Assembly: GCF_949628265.1 (NCBI RefSeq)
Contig: NC_088790.1
Span: 5,956,545 to 6,020,544, forward strand
From: Cloeon dipterum
Taxonomy: Eukaryota; Arthropoda; Insecta; Ephemeroptera; Baetidae
Direction of reading: 5' to 3'
Length of the DNA stretch: 64,000 bases
This document shows positions 23,777 through 37,630 of the stretch, piece by piece; positions within the stretch are counted from its first letter, which is position 1; the number at the start of each line of letters is the position of its first letter. Made by a program: the position numbers and the translations under genes. Below the pieces are notes generated by a model. The model was not told the origin of the DNA. It saw only the letters and a list, made by a program, of their open reading frames with translations, and searched no databases.

Positions 23777-26700
23777 ATGAATCTGGAAATCCTAATTAAA
23801 GCCACTGAATATGTAGAGTATCAAACTGAGGCGAAAAAAAGAGGTAAGCCAAATAAATTTTTCACCACAAATAGAAATAGCTAGTTAAAACGAAACACTT
23901 GTGTTTCGTTAGAAATAAGTTTGTCGCGGGCTTTAATGCGCTGTCCATTAGTTTGTTGAAATGATAACAATAATATTATTACCGAAAAACTCATCTTCCG
24001 TCACTAAGGTGGAGATTAAGTATATAAGATCCCCACTATGGCTGGGTGGTTATTGCGCCGGCTCAATTCGCGCTTGACAACATGACCCTACCGTGCTGTC
24101 GCTGCCTGCTCACGAGCGAATTAATTCGTTTTGCAGCGCAATAACTAAGATCAGTATAAAAAACCAAGCATTATGATATGTCCTTTGGGCTGTTGGCAAC
24201 AACAGAAAATTGCGTTTGGCTAGCATGATTACAGAACCACCGCATGAACCTCTTTTCCCGGTTTGTCTGAATCGTTAACCGTAGTTGTGACGTCAGCTTG
24301 TCGCGCACATGGCACGCTAAGGAGGCGTGGTTTAGGCTGCCACGTGGATGTCTGCGAGCAGGCTCTGGCCGCGGCCCCTCCCGATCTGCGCTCGCTCGAC
24401 CTGTGTATTTTTTTTAATCCTCCTCGTGCTGCGCCCTACGTCGCCAGCATGCGGTCGGTGTTGTGAACCCTTTTAATAATTAAAAATTGGACATTTTTTT
24501 CCAGGGAGTACGGGATTATTTTCAGTAAACAATTCTACTGGTCTTATGGGGATGATTTTATTTTATTGTTTCTACCAAGTGATACCTGTTGAAACGGCAT
24601 GGTATTAATCTTGAAAACAATCTATTTAAAGAGCTGACAATTTTTGAACACAAAAAATGAGCTAATAGCCACTTCAGCTGACGACCGTTGAGAATTTTGC
24701 TGTTTCTTGTTGAAAATTTAAGGGAGACTACATAGCAAACGCTCGTGAAAGCATAATTTCGCTTCATGAGTAAGCTAGATGACGTGATTCGAGCCTGAGA
24801 GCTGTTCAGTGCGGCCCACAGAAGTGGCATTACCTTATTAGTGATTATATCAGTTTCGCCCAGCAACAGGATAGAGCTTTGTAATATATGACTCACGTAA
24901 CAACGGGCTTTCGTGCCGGGATAAAGTCTGAAGGCTAGGCACACTAACCGGGGGTCTGCCAAAAAAAAAATAATTTTCTTTTTTAAGTACAGTCGTAATT
25001 AGTTAAAGCCGCAGCTAATTGTTATTTCTTCAGCAATATTCTGTTCGTTTCATGGGGCAAACCTTATATAGACGTCAAAGTAGTGTTTCCATCTGAAAAC
25101 GCGTTGGTAAGATTTCAGAAAAACAGAGTCGCAATATTATTTATGTCCCCGGCCGCTGAATTATTGACTACTTGCTAAACCTCGCTGGTAGTTAAGGCTT
25201 GGTCTCCTAGGTGGCGAGAGCGACAAACGCACGGAGCACAAGGCACCTCACCTCGAGGCCTATCTTGGGTTCTGGGTTCGCGAGCACCGATGATATAACC
25301 AAAGGAGCATTCAGTCCAGTGTTGTTTTCTCGTAAAGAGCTCAAATTATCTTGCAACTGAGATGATCTTGGGACCTTTAAACTGACGACTATCTGCAAAC
25401 AATGGATCTTTGGCCAAAATATTGCTAGCGATACCAGATACCAGAGAATAATACTTTAAATTTGAATCGCGGCATTGCTAAAGCGGGACATTTTCATTCA
25501 TTCCTTCACACTCCACGAAATGCTAAACAGAAGAGAGTCTCTCCCAATATTGAATTGATTTATTTTGAAAGGCTGTTGACGTTCGGTCCATTGGCATTCA
25601 AATCTGGCGTCGCAACATTCAAAATTTAAATCTTAAATTTGACTACATCTGCCACTAAATGCAGCTGCTGTCGTATTCATGATGAACATTGTTCAATGTC
25701 GTTGAAAGGCGGCGGTTGCCGGGTTTTGACGTCTCAGACGCAATAAATTCCCTCGCTCATATTGCAGCAGAGAGCTATTTGCATCAAAAGCGAAGGAATC
25801 CGATAGTACTCTCGGATTTCTGCGTGATGCAGGAACAAAGGAAGGCTGTGCCTTGAGAGGGAATAGTGCCTGCCCAATGCCGCTCGGTTATAATAACATT
25901 CTACTTCCTGACCTATGACAAAATGCTGGAATTGTGCGTGCGAGGTAGATCTATTCCGAGGAAAGCATAAAAATCTAAATAATCGAAGATCATGCTCGCG
26001 GGGAGATTGCTCCTAGCGTGCCCGCCAAACAGGTTGACCTTCATTCGAGCCAGCAAGAGAGGGGTTTTGGCAATATTTGCGCTCCAGCCAGTTGGGTGCA
26101 AAACATCGGATTCGCGAGCTACTTTGATATTTTCACAGGCCGCTTGTCGGACCTCGAGCACATTTTGATATAAAAAACAAGTTACGTGCTGCGCGAACTC
26201 GTAAAAATCGATCACGCGTGGTGCAGAAAAAAACAAACGGTCAATCGCGGTGTTTGGATTCAGACAAAGGTGTCGATCACGTGTGCACCAGTCGTTTACA
26301 AAACGGTTAGTGCAGAATATGAAAAGGACGGCGTGTTTCTCAAGAGCGGGTGCATCTCGCGTTGTCCTTGGGTTAATCAGCGCAAACGAGGTTCCATTGG
26401 CCGACGAGTCACATGGCGCTGCAATCCGGCGTCTGGTTGGTTGTTGCTCCACATGGTCTACCTCAATGTGACCTCAAAGTCACATGCACGCCGCACCGCA
26501 ACAACGCTCGCCCATTATTACTTTCAGTGTCCTGTTGGCAAACTCGCCGGCGCCGCTCATTGGCTTTCGGGCTTCATGTCCGCCGCGTTGCTGCTTCTAT
26601 CGCTGCCGATGAGCGAAATGCGTGCGCGGCAGGTGACGCAGCGCGCCAGTTAACTCCCTTTCCTGTTTGTCCATCGACCTTGCTGAATGCCGAACCCACC

Positions 26701-29700
26701 CTGCAGGAATTCACAAATCCGCAGGGGCATCAAATCGAACAATAGTCAATTCTGAATATTAGCTTGGCCGGAATAAATAAAGTCTGCTAGAACTTATCAT
26801 TGTCATGCTGGAATACATTGGATAAGATTGAACCAGTTGATTCTTTTGATTTTTAATGACATTTTGCAAAGCAATGATATGACCTGCAAAATAATATTAG
26901 GATTTTGATTTCTCCACTGTTTTTAGTTTATTTTAAAACGATTTTTTGCGTTGAGAAATGCATTTTTAATACTTTTACCATCTGTTTAAATCTTTGACAG
27001 CCTTTCATCTTCGATTTTGCCTAATTTTCTACTCCCACATCTCCCTCCATCTCTAGCAAACTATTAATTATTAAATCAAATCAATTTTTTGTATTAATTA
27101 ATGGGAAAACGGATCTGGAAAAAATCTGCGCACTGCGTTTGCGAATGCTCTTTGATGTCAACACATTACTTTATCTTAGAGAGTAATCCAATCAATTACA
27201 TAAGCGAGAAAACAGCACGACTCAATTATATATGCTCAATGAAACTTTGCTTCAATGTTGCTCTATGCATATTGTACTTTATTGTAATTGCCCATCAAAG
27301 AAACTGGCTACCTTTGCTCCAAGGGCAAAGGCATGAGTTTGCAAAGCTAGGAAACGTCGCGAATTCACCTTTACTGCTAATTGTGAATAACAGTCACCTT
27401 TTGAATATCTATGATCACAACTTGATTTTTCAAGGCGCAGTAAAATTGATGAAAACAACTGAATTGAGATCACACTAACACGTCTGTACTTTCGCTTGGA
27501 AATTCCATCAAGGTGTTATCAGGGAATTCCTTCGACTGGTCGAGTGAATGACCTTCCGTCAGACCCTAGAACGGCTTTTAAGCCAGATCGCTGGTAATAT
27601 TTCTCTCAAATATGACGTTTTTATGAAGTGTTGCAGCGCGAAATGTTAATCTCGTCACCCCTTAATATCTGTTTCAACTTTCGCGAGCTCGCGGCGTGAA
27701 CACACAACCTCTGCTCCCGACGACGGAAATAACTTTTCACAAACTTTGCGGCCGTAACTCAACTGCGGGGCGGTGGTGTGTTCTCGCTTGCTCGTCGTGA
27801 TGTTGCAACCGGCGTGAAGAGACACACACACCGGGTCACGTGACCCCCGTCTCTGTTGTGGTGCTGCATTTGCGTCCGCGGTAGCCATTATTTATCATTA
27901 GCCAAGTACACCAGGCCGCGTGCTGCATTAAACACATACACGCTGCTAAGTTTGATCGAAAAGTGCCTTCCAAACGCAACCTTGACTTGACTTTGCTCTC
28001 GCTCTCGGTCTGTACGGCCTGCAGCATTTACTTGTTGCGGATTTGCGCGTGCTCTCTTTATGTTTGCTCGCGAGCTGTTCACCTCGGCTCCCGCGGGCCA
28101 CCCTACGGCTGCCGGGAATTGGCAGAAAAAAGTGCGCGCGGAGCACTCGGAATGCGTCTTCAGCCAGATCAAATGGGTGGGTCGGCGGAGCGAGAAAGAG
28201 AAAAAAGCGAGTCGCTGGATTACGATCATCACACACACTCGCGCACATACGGCCGAGCAGATTGGAATGCCGATTTATTACCCACTAGTGAGTGAATGTG
28301 CGCGCACGTATAAAAGGATAAATAAAAAGGCAGTCAAGGAGGAACTCGCCCTGCTGCGAACACAGCCGGCGATGCACAATGCGTTGTTAAAGTTGATTGG
28401 CGAACGCATTAATTATCCTATTGTTTGCCATTAACTGATTTTTACGAGCTGAAAGCTGCTGCAGCCAGCCAGCCAGCGTCGGGCTGTTGGCTTCGGCCAA
28501 TTTTATTAGTGCAGTTGCAGCAGCGTGCGTCGAATTTCGCTGTGGGTGCGGGCGTGAAACGACGCCAGTTGCAACATTGTTAAGCGGCGACCTTGCACAA
28601 AAAGCGCCGCGTCTCGTTATACTCGGCGTGTAGTTGTGGTAGGTCCTCCTCAGCCCGTTCACCGCATGCACCAGCGCGGTGACGCAAACGTTAGCTTTTC
28701 TTCAACTGACAAGGAGCTAGCTGGCTGACTGCAAGGCGCTACATCACACAGCTTTATGTTGCGTGCCTCTCTCGGCCTCCTCGGCTGATATTGGATATCA
28801 CACATCACGCGCCGTGATATGCGCTGCGAGCCGTTATGAAATAATGAAAACGCATTGTGCTGATCAAGGCTCGCAGTTATGCAGGCTGCAATCATCAGAC
28901 TCTATTAATGCAGCGTTTTATTGACGAGTCACTATGATTAATTCGCACTTGAGAGTGTATTTGCAAGTTGCCGTTGCATATTCTGAAACGCACTTTGTAC
29001 CAGACCGGGAGGAGGGTAGGCGTGAAATCTTGATAGAAATCGCAAAGCTTCACTGAAGGAGAATGTTTCCCTTGAGAAAAGACTAATTTGCCTGGGAAAC
29101 TGGTAATGAGTACAAAATTCTCGGTGGACTATGGAAAAATTATCTTTTTGGTGTGGCGAAACTAGCAAAGCCGCTGAGAGAGCAAAATGCAAACTATGAA
29201 CTTTTGTGCAACTCGGTAGACTGAAAGAAAAAATAAATTTGCTAGCGGTGCTGATATGATATATTTCATACTGCAACTCCGTCTGTCCTGCGCATTTTTA
29301 ACCTGCCGCGTGCCTTACTCAACATTTCGGACCATATTGTCTGCTGCGAAGCAAAGCACGCTGGCTCGTTTTCCATTTAAGTATTTATTCACTGCCGTGT
29401 GCCAAGATAAAAAGTAAATAAGTTTTGTTGTCGAGAACGAGGAGGAAAGCTGGCGCGGAAACTCGGGGGGAGTGAAGGGGGTGGAATAAGCGAGCACCAA
29501 CTGCAAGAAGTGTAATCTCGCCATAGCTGTTGCGCAAGCATCGTGCACACAGACGTGCCGTAAAGCGTGCATGCCATTTATTAGATCGGGGAAGCGCGAG
29601 CGAGCGAGCGAGGTTTCAAAACAGCAGTCAGTTTTCACCGAGTATGTACAGTACAGCCGGGTTGTTCGCTCGACGGACGCTGCTGCGAGTAGGTGTGCTT

Positions 29701-32700
29701 ATGCTATGCTGCTGGTGCACTCGCTCGCCGCCGCCGCCGCCGAGTGCATGACCTACGCCAAGGCCCTTGAACAGGACGCATATTGAGCAATTGTGCTCAC
29801 TCGCAGGATCAAAAGCACACGCAGCCTGCACACCGCGTGATCAATATTCCGCTCGCTCTAGCCCAACTATTACGCCCGAGGGCGCAGATGAGCACGATCC
29901 ACTTTGGAAAAAATGAAAAAGTCAGGCAACCGGCGGTCCGGCGCACCAGCTGAATTTCGCAACGCACCACCACCACGACTGCCGCCGTCACCGGATACAG
30001 AAACCGTTCGCAGGGGATGTTTCGCAAGCGCCGTCTCGCTCATAAAAAGAGGGATCCGGGCAGAAAATAATTGTCTGTTCCAAAGCACATTTCCGCGCGC
30101 TTCTCGCAGCCGCAGCCTTGGCTTTAAGGTTTTTTTTTAATGGAAGACGAGTTCTTTCTCCTTCTTTGTCGTGAGCATCGGAATTAATTGGCATGGCGGC
30201 GATCGAGCGATGCTTCTAATGAAGTGCCGAGCCAGCCAGCCAGGAACAATAAGAAAGGTTTCACGACCTATCCCAAGGTTGCTTGCACTTGGCTATGCAG
30301 CCGCGCGCACGGAACCTCTCCTTTGCTAACTCAGCTAGTCGCGCGAACATGCACGACTGCACAATAATATTGCACCTGACGGGGGCCCTGAAAGCCTCTT
30401 TGCGGTTATTCCGTTTTTCTCTTACTTTTACTGCAAGCAGCTATCCGATAATTGTTTGATTGCTCCAAAGCAAATTATCTCATTTCTCTCGCTGCCTCCG
30501 CGGGCGAACCACGTGGTTAAATCGCTCACATGGCGAACTCTGCCTTTCTTTCTCCTCTTCTTATTTTATTGGAAATTGCGTGGACGGTGGTGTCGACCTG
30601 CAAAGCTTGACGGGTTGCGCTCGTCTTTGCCGGGCTTCCTTTTGGGGGTGACGTGCTGATAATCGCCCTGTTACAAACACATTCACGCAGCACGCATAAT
30701 GCCGCCGCGGGGATAATTTTAGCGCTGACTTCTAACTGCCCTTCAGCGGAGTGAACGTCCACGTGCGAAAACAGGACGGAACTCGTCCAGCACGAAATCG
30801 CATATTCGATTCCCATCGCGGGTCTGACCCCCCGTGCGCATATTGAAAGTGTTTGTTTAGCCGCGGTGTTGAAGAGTCTGTTGTTTTGCCCGCAATGTTT
30901 TTTAATTCAACATCATGTGTTGGTGTGTGAACTCTTGGAAAACGTGAATAAGATTTCAACAAGTGCGCCGTGCCATTTGCAACTGTTTCAAATACTGTTA
31001 AAATTGGAGTGCCACAGCGTTTGAGGGGATGGGACAGTCACGTCCGCCACGGTGTCCATTTGGCGGAGATGAACTTCCTTCTCCTGCGCCATATATATAG
31101 CACAAGCAGCACCAGCGCAGACCGAGTGTTGTTGTATAACAACCTGCGTGGGCGGTGGGGAGCGGGCTCATTGTGAGTTGCACCGAACACGATTCTCTGC
31201 GAGCACGTGGCCGCTTGCATTGCCACCCCTTTCGCACCCGTGAAAGAATGGCCATGGACTGGCTTTTAAAAAATAAAATAGAACACCTAATTGACTATTC
31301 GAGCGGCCAACGTGTGCCTGCAGGATGCGAATACACATTGTGGCCTCGTCAGCGATATTTCATTTGATGCGGTGTAAACCAGACAGATGACACTTTTGAA
31401 AAGTTAAAAACTGCATGTGATTTAAAAGTAATTGCTATTGAAGCAAATTTAATCCATTTGGTAGAACCATATTTAATAAATTTTACACTTATTATTCTGA
31501 TATATAATTTAATTAAAATGGAATTGATGAATTTTTTTTCGTCACTTTTATAGGAAAAAATTATTTTAGTGTATTTATTTACGTGGAGCTGCATAAAGGG
31601 CGGATTAAACTGTTCCTATCATATTGCTCAAATTATATACCTCAAGAATGCGCTTCTCAAAATATTTTATACCTGCAGTAAACACGCCCCGCTCCTTTGT
31701 TCGTTACAACGGTATAAAACACGCACGTGACATAATGAAACACCCCTTTTGTAACCCACCTGAACTCCTTTTAGTAGACTTTTAGTTGGTAAACAAGCAT
31801 TTCAGGCAAGTGCGTCGACTAGTCATTTCCACTCATTTGCTCAATAAAGACTGACGGTTTTTCAATGGATGAAATTGATCAATTTCATTCATAGCTGAAT
31901 CAAAGAACTTCCTTTTTTTCAAAGTCACAAAAATACGTCAATTGAAGTGCTTCTTTAATTATCGATTGAATTTTGTTTCATCACGTGGCATCGAGGGTCT
32001 TTTTAAAACCTCGGAGGGCATTGGCCTGTTACAGCTAGGCCGAATACATCCCCGTAAGACTCACGTGCCACTTCCACAACTCTCACGATTTGCCCAACTT
32101 GAAAATCAGCACGAGCGCTTTATTCGCATAATGGAGCCATCAGCCTTTCCATATAATCGGCGAATGAATTATGCAAGCGTACCGGACCAGCGCGATTTGC
32201 AAAAACAAATCGCAGTCTCCGCCCCGTGTCGGTTGCGATATTTCTGATAAAAATCACGTGCAACGGCGTGCGCCTCTGAATTCTTAGAATATAATGTGTC
32301 TTGGATTTAAAAGACGTGGGCCGGTTGCATGTTAAAAATCGGGGCCTGCTCGAAATTAGAATAAACGTAAGGTCACCTGGTGAAGTCGCGTGACTCAAAA
32401 GAGAAACTTTTTTGGCGATTCCCCTTTTGTACCGATTAGCACATCAGGTGATAACATTATCAGCTTATAATACACAATCATCAGATCTCGTGATGAAATC
32501 ACGATTTGGACAACGTGTCGCTCGGCATGTCGTGGAGACTCCTCCTTAGCGGGGTTGCAACGGTTCAACTCTTGACAATGAGAGCAATTTGTTTAACTTC
32601 CCTTTTGCAGGGTCGAGCGCGTTTAGCCTTGATTCGCACAATTCGGCTGACTTGCAAATTCGCTCTCACGCCGAATTTCCTGTACAAGATTCACGTGCTT

Positions 32701-34846
32701 CTCTTGCAAATCGCATTCAAGTTTGACCGGCCGACTGTTGCCAAATCACGCGAATGAATATTCCAGCGCAGAGTGGAAATCATTTAATCACTAGCGATCG
32801 TGAAAGTTTGCTGCCGAGCATCGTTTTCATAAGATTTGCTCGTCATTCTGTTTCTTCGCTTAGTCGCCTGATTTGAGGGAGTCAAATAAAAATAGCCAAA
32901 AGACTATTTTAGAACTGCCACAGTCGGAAAATTAGCCTTCCGCTAGCCATAAAAAATGTGAGCAGAACACAACACGAGGTTTAATTGCGAGTAAAAAACG
33001 TGCGGGCAAAGTCTTTTGATAAAGACAATGCAAACAGACCTCAGCCAACGTGCCTGTCTAAAACGATAACCTTTTCTGACAAGAAACGTGTAACTCGGGA
33101 ATTAGGGTGGAAAGGATCTAAGAGATTGTAAAACAACCAGCTAGGCGTATTTTTTATGTTGAGCGTGTAAATAATTATACATGGAAAAAATTACTCCCAT
33201 GATTTAAACAAAAGATTAAAAAGCATAACTAATTTACAAAATAGAGCAGTTGTTCATGCCCCTATATTAATGTACTTTGTTAATTTGATCTTTCTTTCTG
33301 AAAAAGAGCCTCATTTTCTCACTAAACTGTCAACGAAATTTTGGCTGCACTGAAGGAAGAAGAGGCGATCTACGAAGCAAAAATCACAGATGTCGGGAAA
33401 TGCAAGCTTGCTGCCTGCTAAGCAGATTCGCATCCGCTTAATAGAATTTTTGAAAATATAGCAATATTTCATTACCCAAAACACAAAAGATTTGTAGTTT
33501 TCTGCTTCTTCTCTCTATTTTTTTATGGTGAGAAGTAAAAGTTTCTCGTAATCTTGGTTTCAAATGCATATTTATTTGTAAAGTGATGCTAATTAGGAAT
33601 GCATATTTGTTGAAGCGAAAAGAACCAGCATGGACGGCAGTGAACTCTGAACTCTTTTGATTTGAATACACTCGACCTGCAGTGCGTTAAACTTGACCAC
33701 GTGAAAATTGAAATAAAACGAATGCCATCAACATAATATCATTAGGGTTCAAATGACCAGAGGGGCACGTGACCTGCACTTGGTTCATTGCAGGTCACAC
33801 AATTACCGCTACACCTTACCTGCTGTCACTGGCCATGTTATTTGTCACTATTTTCACGTTGTAAAAATGACACGCGTAAATTAGCGTGATTTCTCTTAAT
33901 TAAGGGATTATATGGATTCAAAACAATAAAATTGCAAACTGATCTGCAAAACGTTGAATTATCTCGAGAAGTTGCCTATCGCGCTTCATAGGAGGGTTTA
34001 TGCAACTGCATTTTGCACGCACCGAGGGCCGCAATCGCTGACGCAGTTTCTGCTCATGATGCTGCTCTTGTCCTTTGACGTCACTTTCTTTCCGCAATTT
34101 TTTTACTTAAGTAAAAAGCGCACAATTCCTTTCGGCGCTTTTTAAAAGTTCGAAAGGTTTTTAAACATTTAGAAAAAAGAGGCAGAGAATTTTGGACATT
34201 TGATGACGAAGCCCAAAAATTGGGCAGTTCTAGACGCTATGGAAATTGGGCCGTACATTGTGTGAGTGAGTGTGCTTGCTTGGACCGGGAGAAGGGGAAC
34301 GGATGAAGAGGGGCACCCCGCGCCGAGCTGTTCTTTAGCGCACACGCTGCTCGACGGCTGTTAGTCAGTCTGTGGTTGTCGCGGAAAAGCCTCGTCGTTT
34401 CTGTGATATCGCAATGCTTTTTTAGTCTGTGATTCGCCCAGATTGTTTTTGTTCCTCGGCCATGATGGGCGTTCTGCTCGAGAACGAGCAGGCCTGGATC
34501 CCTCCACCTAAAAAGAAGTGGATCCGGCACTACTTCCTTAGTAAGTTGGTTGGTTCGCCTCTGCCAGACCCGGAATCATTTCCATCCCTATTAATAATTC
34601 TGTCCACTCTATTTTTAATCTTTTTGATGGCGAATCACACACGTCATTTCAGAATAATTGAAATTCGAGTTCTAATTTCTCGGCGCGTGAACTAAAAGTG
34701 ATGGCCGCGCGCGTTTGCGCGCAAATTGCGAGATTACGTGCACATGCACGAGTGTTCAGTACATAGCACATGAAACAGGTACAAGCGAGAGTAAGTGCCT
34801 GTTATTCGTATGTACTCGCGCAATTACTATGTATATTCGCAGATGC

Positions 34847-34884
<38 letters not shown>

Positions 34885-37590
34885 CGTATTTACACGCGCG
34901 TCTTGATCAGAGCGACGCGTGTCCGTGCCAAATTTTGCAGGTGTTCCGGAGGTATATAAACGAGCAAACTGTTTCGCAAGACTGTGTCTTTGGATTATTT
35001 GATACAACCTTTTCGCACCGAATGAACATTTCAGCTGACTGTCATGTTATCGACCACAATATTTTCAACGCGCCTAATAAAGACTAATTGAAGCGTTGTT
35101 GGCATTCTAAAAATAAAATAAAATCCGTGAATTTGCACCAATGATGCGAGCGGGTGCGAGCTAAAGAAGCCAGAGAGTTATGAGCCTTGGCCTCCTCGGT
35201 TTTCTTCCCTCGTGCTTGTCACACGCACTCTGCCATTCAAAAATAGCGTCTAGTTGCGTAACGCAAACCGATTTTAATTTTTTTTCCCTATTTCAACATT
35301 CACACAGACGCATCGATCACTGACGCATTTGAAAGGACAAAACAGCTCGCTGTTGCCGCTATTGATTTCCGTGGAGCCAAAATAAAAAGCGGCGCGCAAC
35401 AGGCTCAAAATAAACTAAGCAATTATCAGCTCCCTATTAATATTTTAAGTTGTGACCGACAACAGCTGTAAACATTTCAAATAATGAACAGTTTTGTTAT
35501 TGAAAGTAACATGAAGTACTTGAATGACGTCTTTCCCAATGAAAAATCGAAAATGTCCAGGGAGGATGTTATGAAAAATTGTCCAAACAAAATTGGGTTG
35601 TACCTGATGAGTTACGTCAACGACCAGAAAATTTTTAATCATTTCAAACATGCATAAAAGATGTTTCGGTTTTGGAGCCTATTAATATTCGGCCTTCACA
35701 GATTGATTTAATCCCTCCATATTTTCTCTAGTTCTACAGGGTTGAATTTGGATTTTGTTTGCTTACAGGTGAGGTTCCAAAAGACTTTGTGACATATTCA
35801 GCACTGCAAAACCCTGGCACGCCACCGGCCTCTCCACCAAGGGTGCCATTGCCTCCCCCGGCGCCGCCTACCAGCACGCCAGTACATGCGCCCAAGGTAA
35901 ACGGGGTGGGGGGCTCGCCATCAGGGGGCAAGGTGCCACCCCCGACGAGCCCTCCATACTACCAGCCTCCTGAAAACTCATACCTTGCGGCAAGGCTCAC
36001 CGCCCCCACGCCAGCCTCCAATGGGGGCAGTGCGTCGTCGTCACCCGCCTCAGAAGGTTTTGTCAAGGTTAAGAATATATCGATGACGCTGCCAACGACT
36101 ACGCCTATCTCTTCTCCTTCGGCGCACATTCCCTCAGGTGGGGTGCCTAGCTCACCCTCCAGCGTAAACGGAAACATTTCTCCCCAAGAACTCAAGAAAA
36201 GAGCTGGGTAAGTGTTTTTGTCTTGATTAAAGGGGATCTTTATTTTTTCATTTGTTTCATATTTTTCATTTATGATGAACAAACTGAAATGCTCGAATCT
36301 TATATTTTTGTTAATTTATTTTGATTAAATACATGCTTAATTTTGTTTGTTTTGACTCGACAACTTGATGGTCGGCATGAGTGTCTGTTTCTAAGAATGT
36401 TCTCTTGTCTAACCAGTGCGGGTACACGCGAAGTGCACAACAAGCTCGAAAAGAACCGCCGGGCGCACCTAAAAGAGTGCTTTGAGATGTTGAGGCGACA
36501 ACTGCCCCCGTGCGGCCACGATGACAAAAAGCCGTCCAACCTCACCGTTCTCCATTCCGCCATCAGATACATACAGGTGAGATTCGTGTTTGTTCCCCAA
36601 AAGTGAGCAAATAACAGCGAATCCGAAAACCACGCGGCTTGCGCATCGTTGAGAGAGTAGAGAACGCTGATTCGGGCGTGCCTCTGTAAACGAGATTTTG
36701 TTTGTGGGCCGTCTGATAAGGAGGAATCTGTTGTCGTCTGAGTGAGCACGTGTCACCGCGGGTGACGTCACCAGCCTTGGGTGAGCACGTGGACTGGCGG
36801 AGTTGCGAGATGGAGGTGCTGTTTATTTAGGTTCTGGGATCTCCAATCCGGCGCCCACTCTTCGCCATTTTCCCCTCGCGGCCGAAATAGATGGATCTCG
36901 CTTGCACGCACGCACTCGACTTTTGGCCTAGCGCGGGGTCAAAGTTGCTCTCGCTGCTCATCTGGAGCAATCTGGTTCCACCTGCCTCCCCGCCACCGCG
37001 GCCCTCACGACGAATCAAGGCAGCAGTGTGTCTCTCATCGAGCCAGATATAAATTCGAATTTTATGTCAATTCAATCGTCACTCATTTTATCGCGTCCCG
37101 ATTCCGCCTGTTTGTTTTTCGCTCTGCGAAACTCGCGGGTTTATAATTAGCCATTCGATTCCTTCTCGCTTTCCAAGCTGCAAATGCGCGTGAGATTCGA
37201 AGAATTCGGGGTTGATCGCGTGCAAATAGTGCCGTTGGTCGTTGTTGCCGCCGCGCTGCCACTTCATTCTTGGCTCGTCTTCAGCAGCGCGTGGACAAAT
37301 AAGAAAGTGGTGGCCGCGCCGAATATATCAGATTGCGGTTAGGTGTTCGGTCTGTACGTCCCCCGGAAGAGGCAGATCCACCAGCGTTTTTCCAGCGGTC
37401 TGCTCGCCGCAAAGCGTTCACGCTCGGTGCTAATTTCGGCCATTCGGTGCTCGCGCCCCATTAGCGCGCGGCCTGATAATCACGGCGCAAACAAAATTTT
37501 GCAACGCCAGCCGAGCAGGCTGCCGAGCGAGCGAGCGAATGTTTTGGCTTCGCCGCGAAAAGCAGCAGCGTCCGCCCATCTTTCTCCGCG

Positions 37591-37630
<40 letters not shown>

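Larger units (their letters stand above)
23844..35768 (+). promoter_or_regulatory. Mnt intron 1 (11.9 kb): CpG-rich, E-box-rich, no gene found
   Basis: Apart from the alternative exon at 34462-34540, no coding exon is supported. Open frames in the GC-rich blocks (for example 25913-26452 on the minus strand, and 27888-28434 on both strands) overlap each other in several frames and show no domain. CACGTG occurs at 24341, 26278, 27837, 30510, 30760, 31204, 31724, 31982, 32062, 32255, 32692, 33698 and 33766. GC-rich blocks at about 26200-26700, 27650-28700 and 29450-31250 alternate with AT-rich ones. The pattern fits long regulatory intron sequence. Confidence 0.55.

Noticed and set aside
25913-26452. 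179-codon open frame on the minus strand in Mnt intron 1
   Set aside because: It overlaps long open frames on the other strand, has no domain or splice partners, and the GC-rich composition explains the lack of stops.
28021-28434. Overlapping Arg-rich frames in a GC-rich block of Mnt intron 1
   Set aside because: Three frames on the plus strand and two on the minus are open at once, so openness reflects composition rather than coding.
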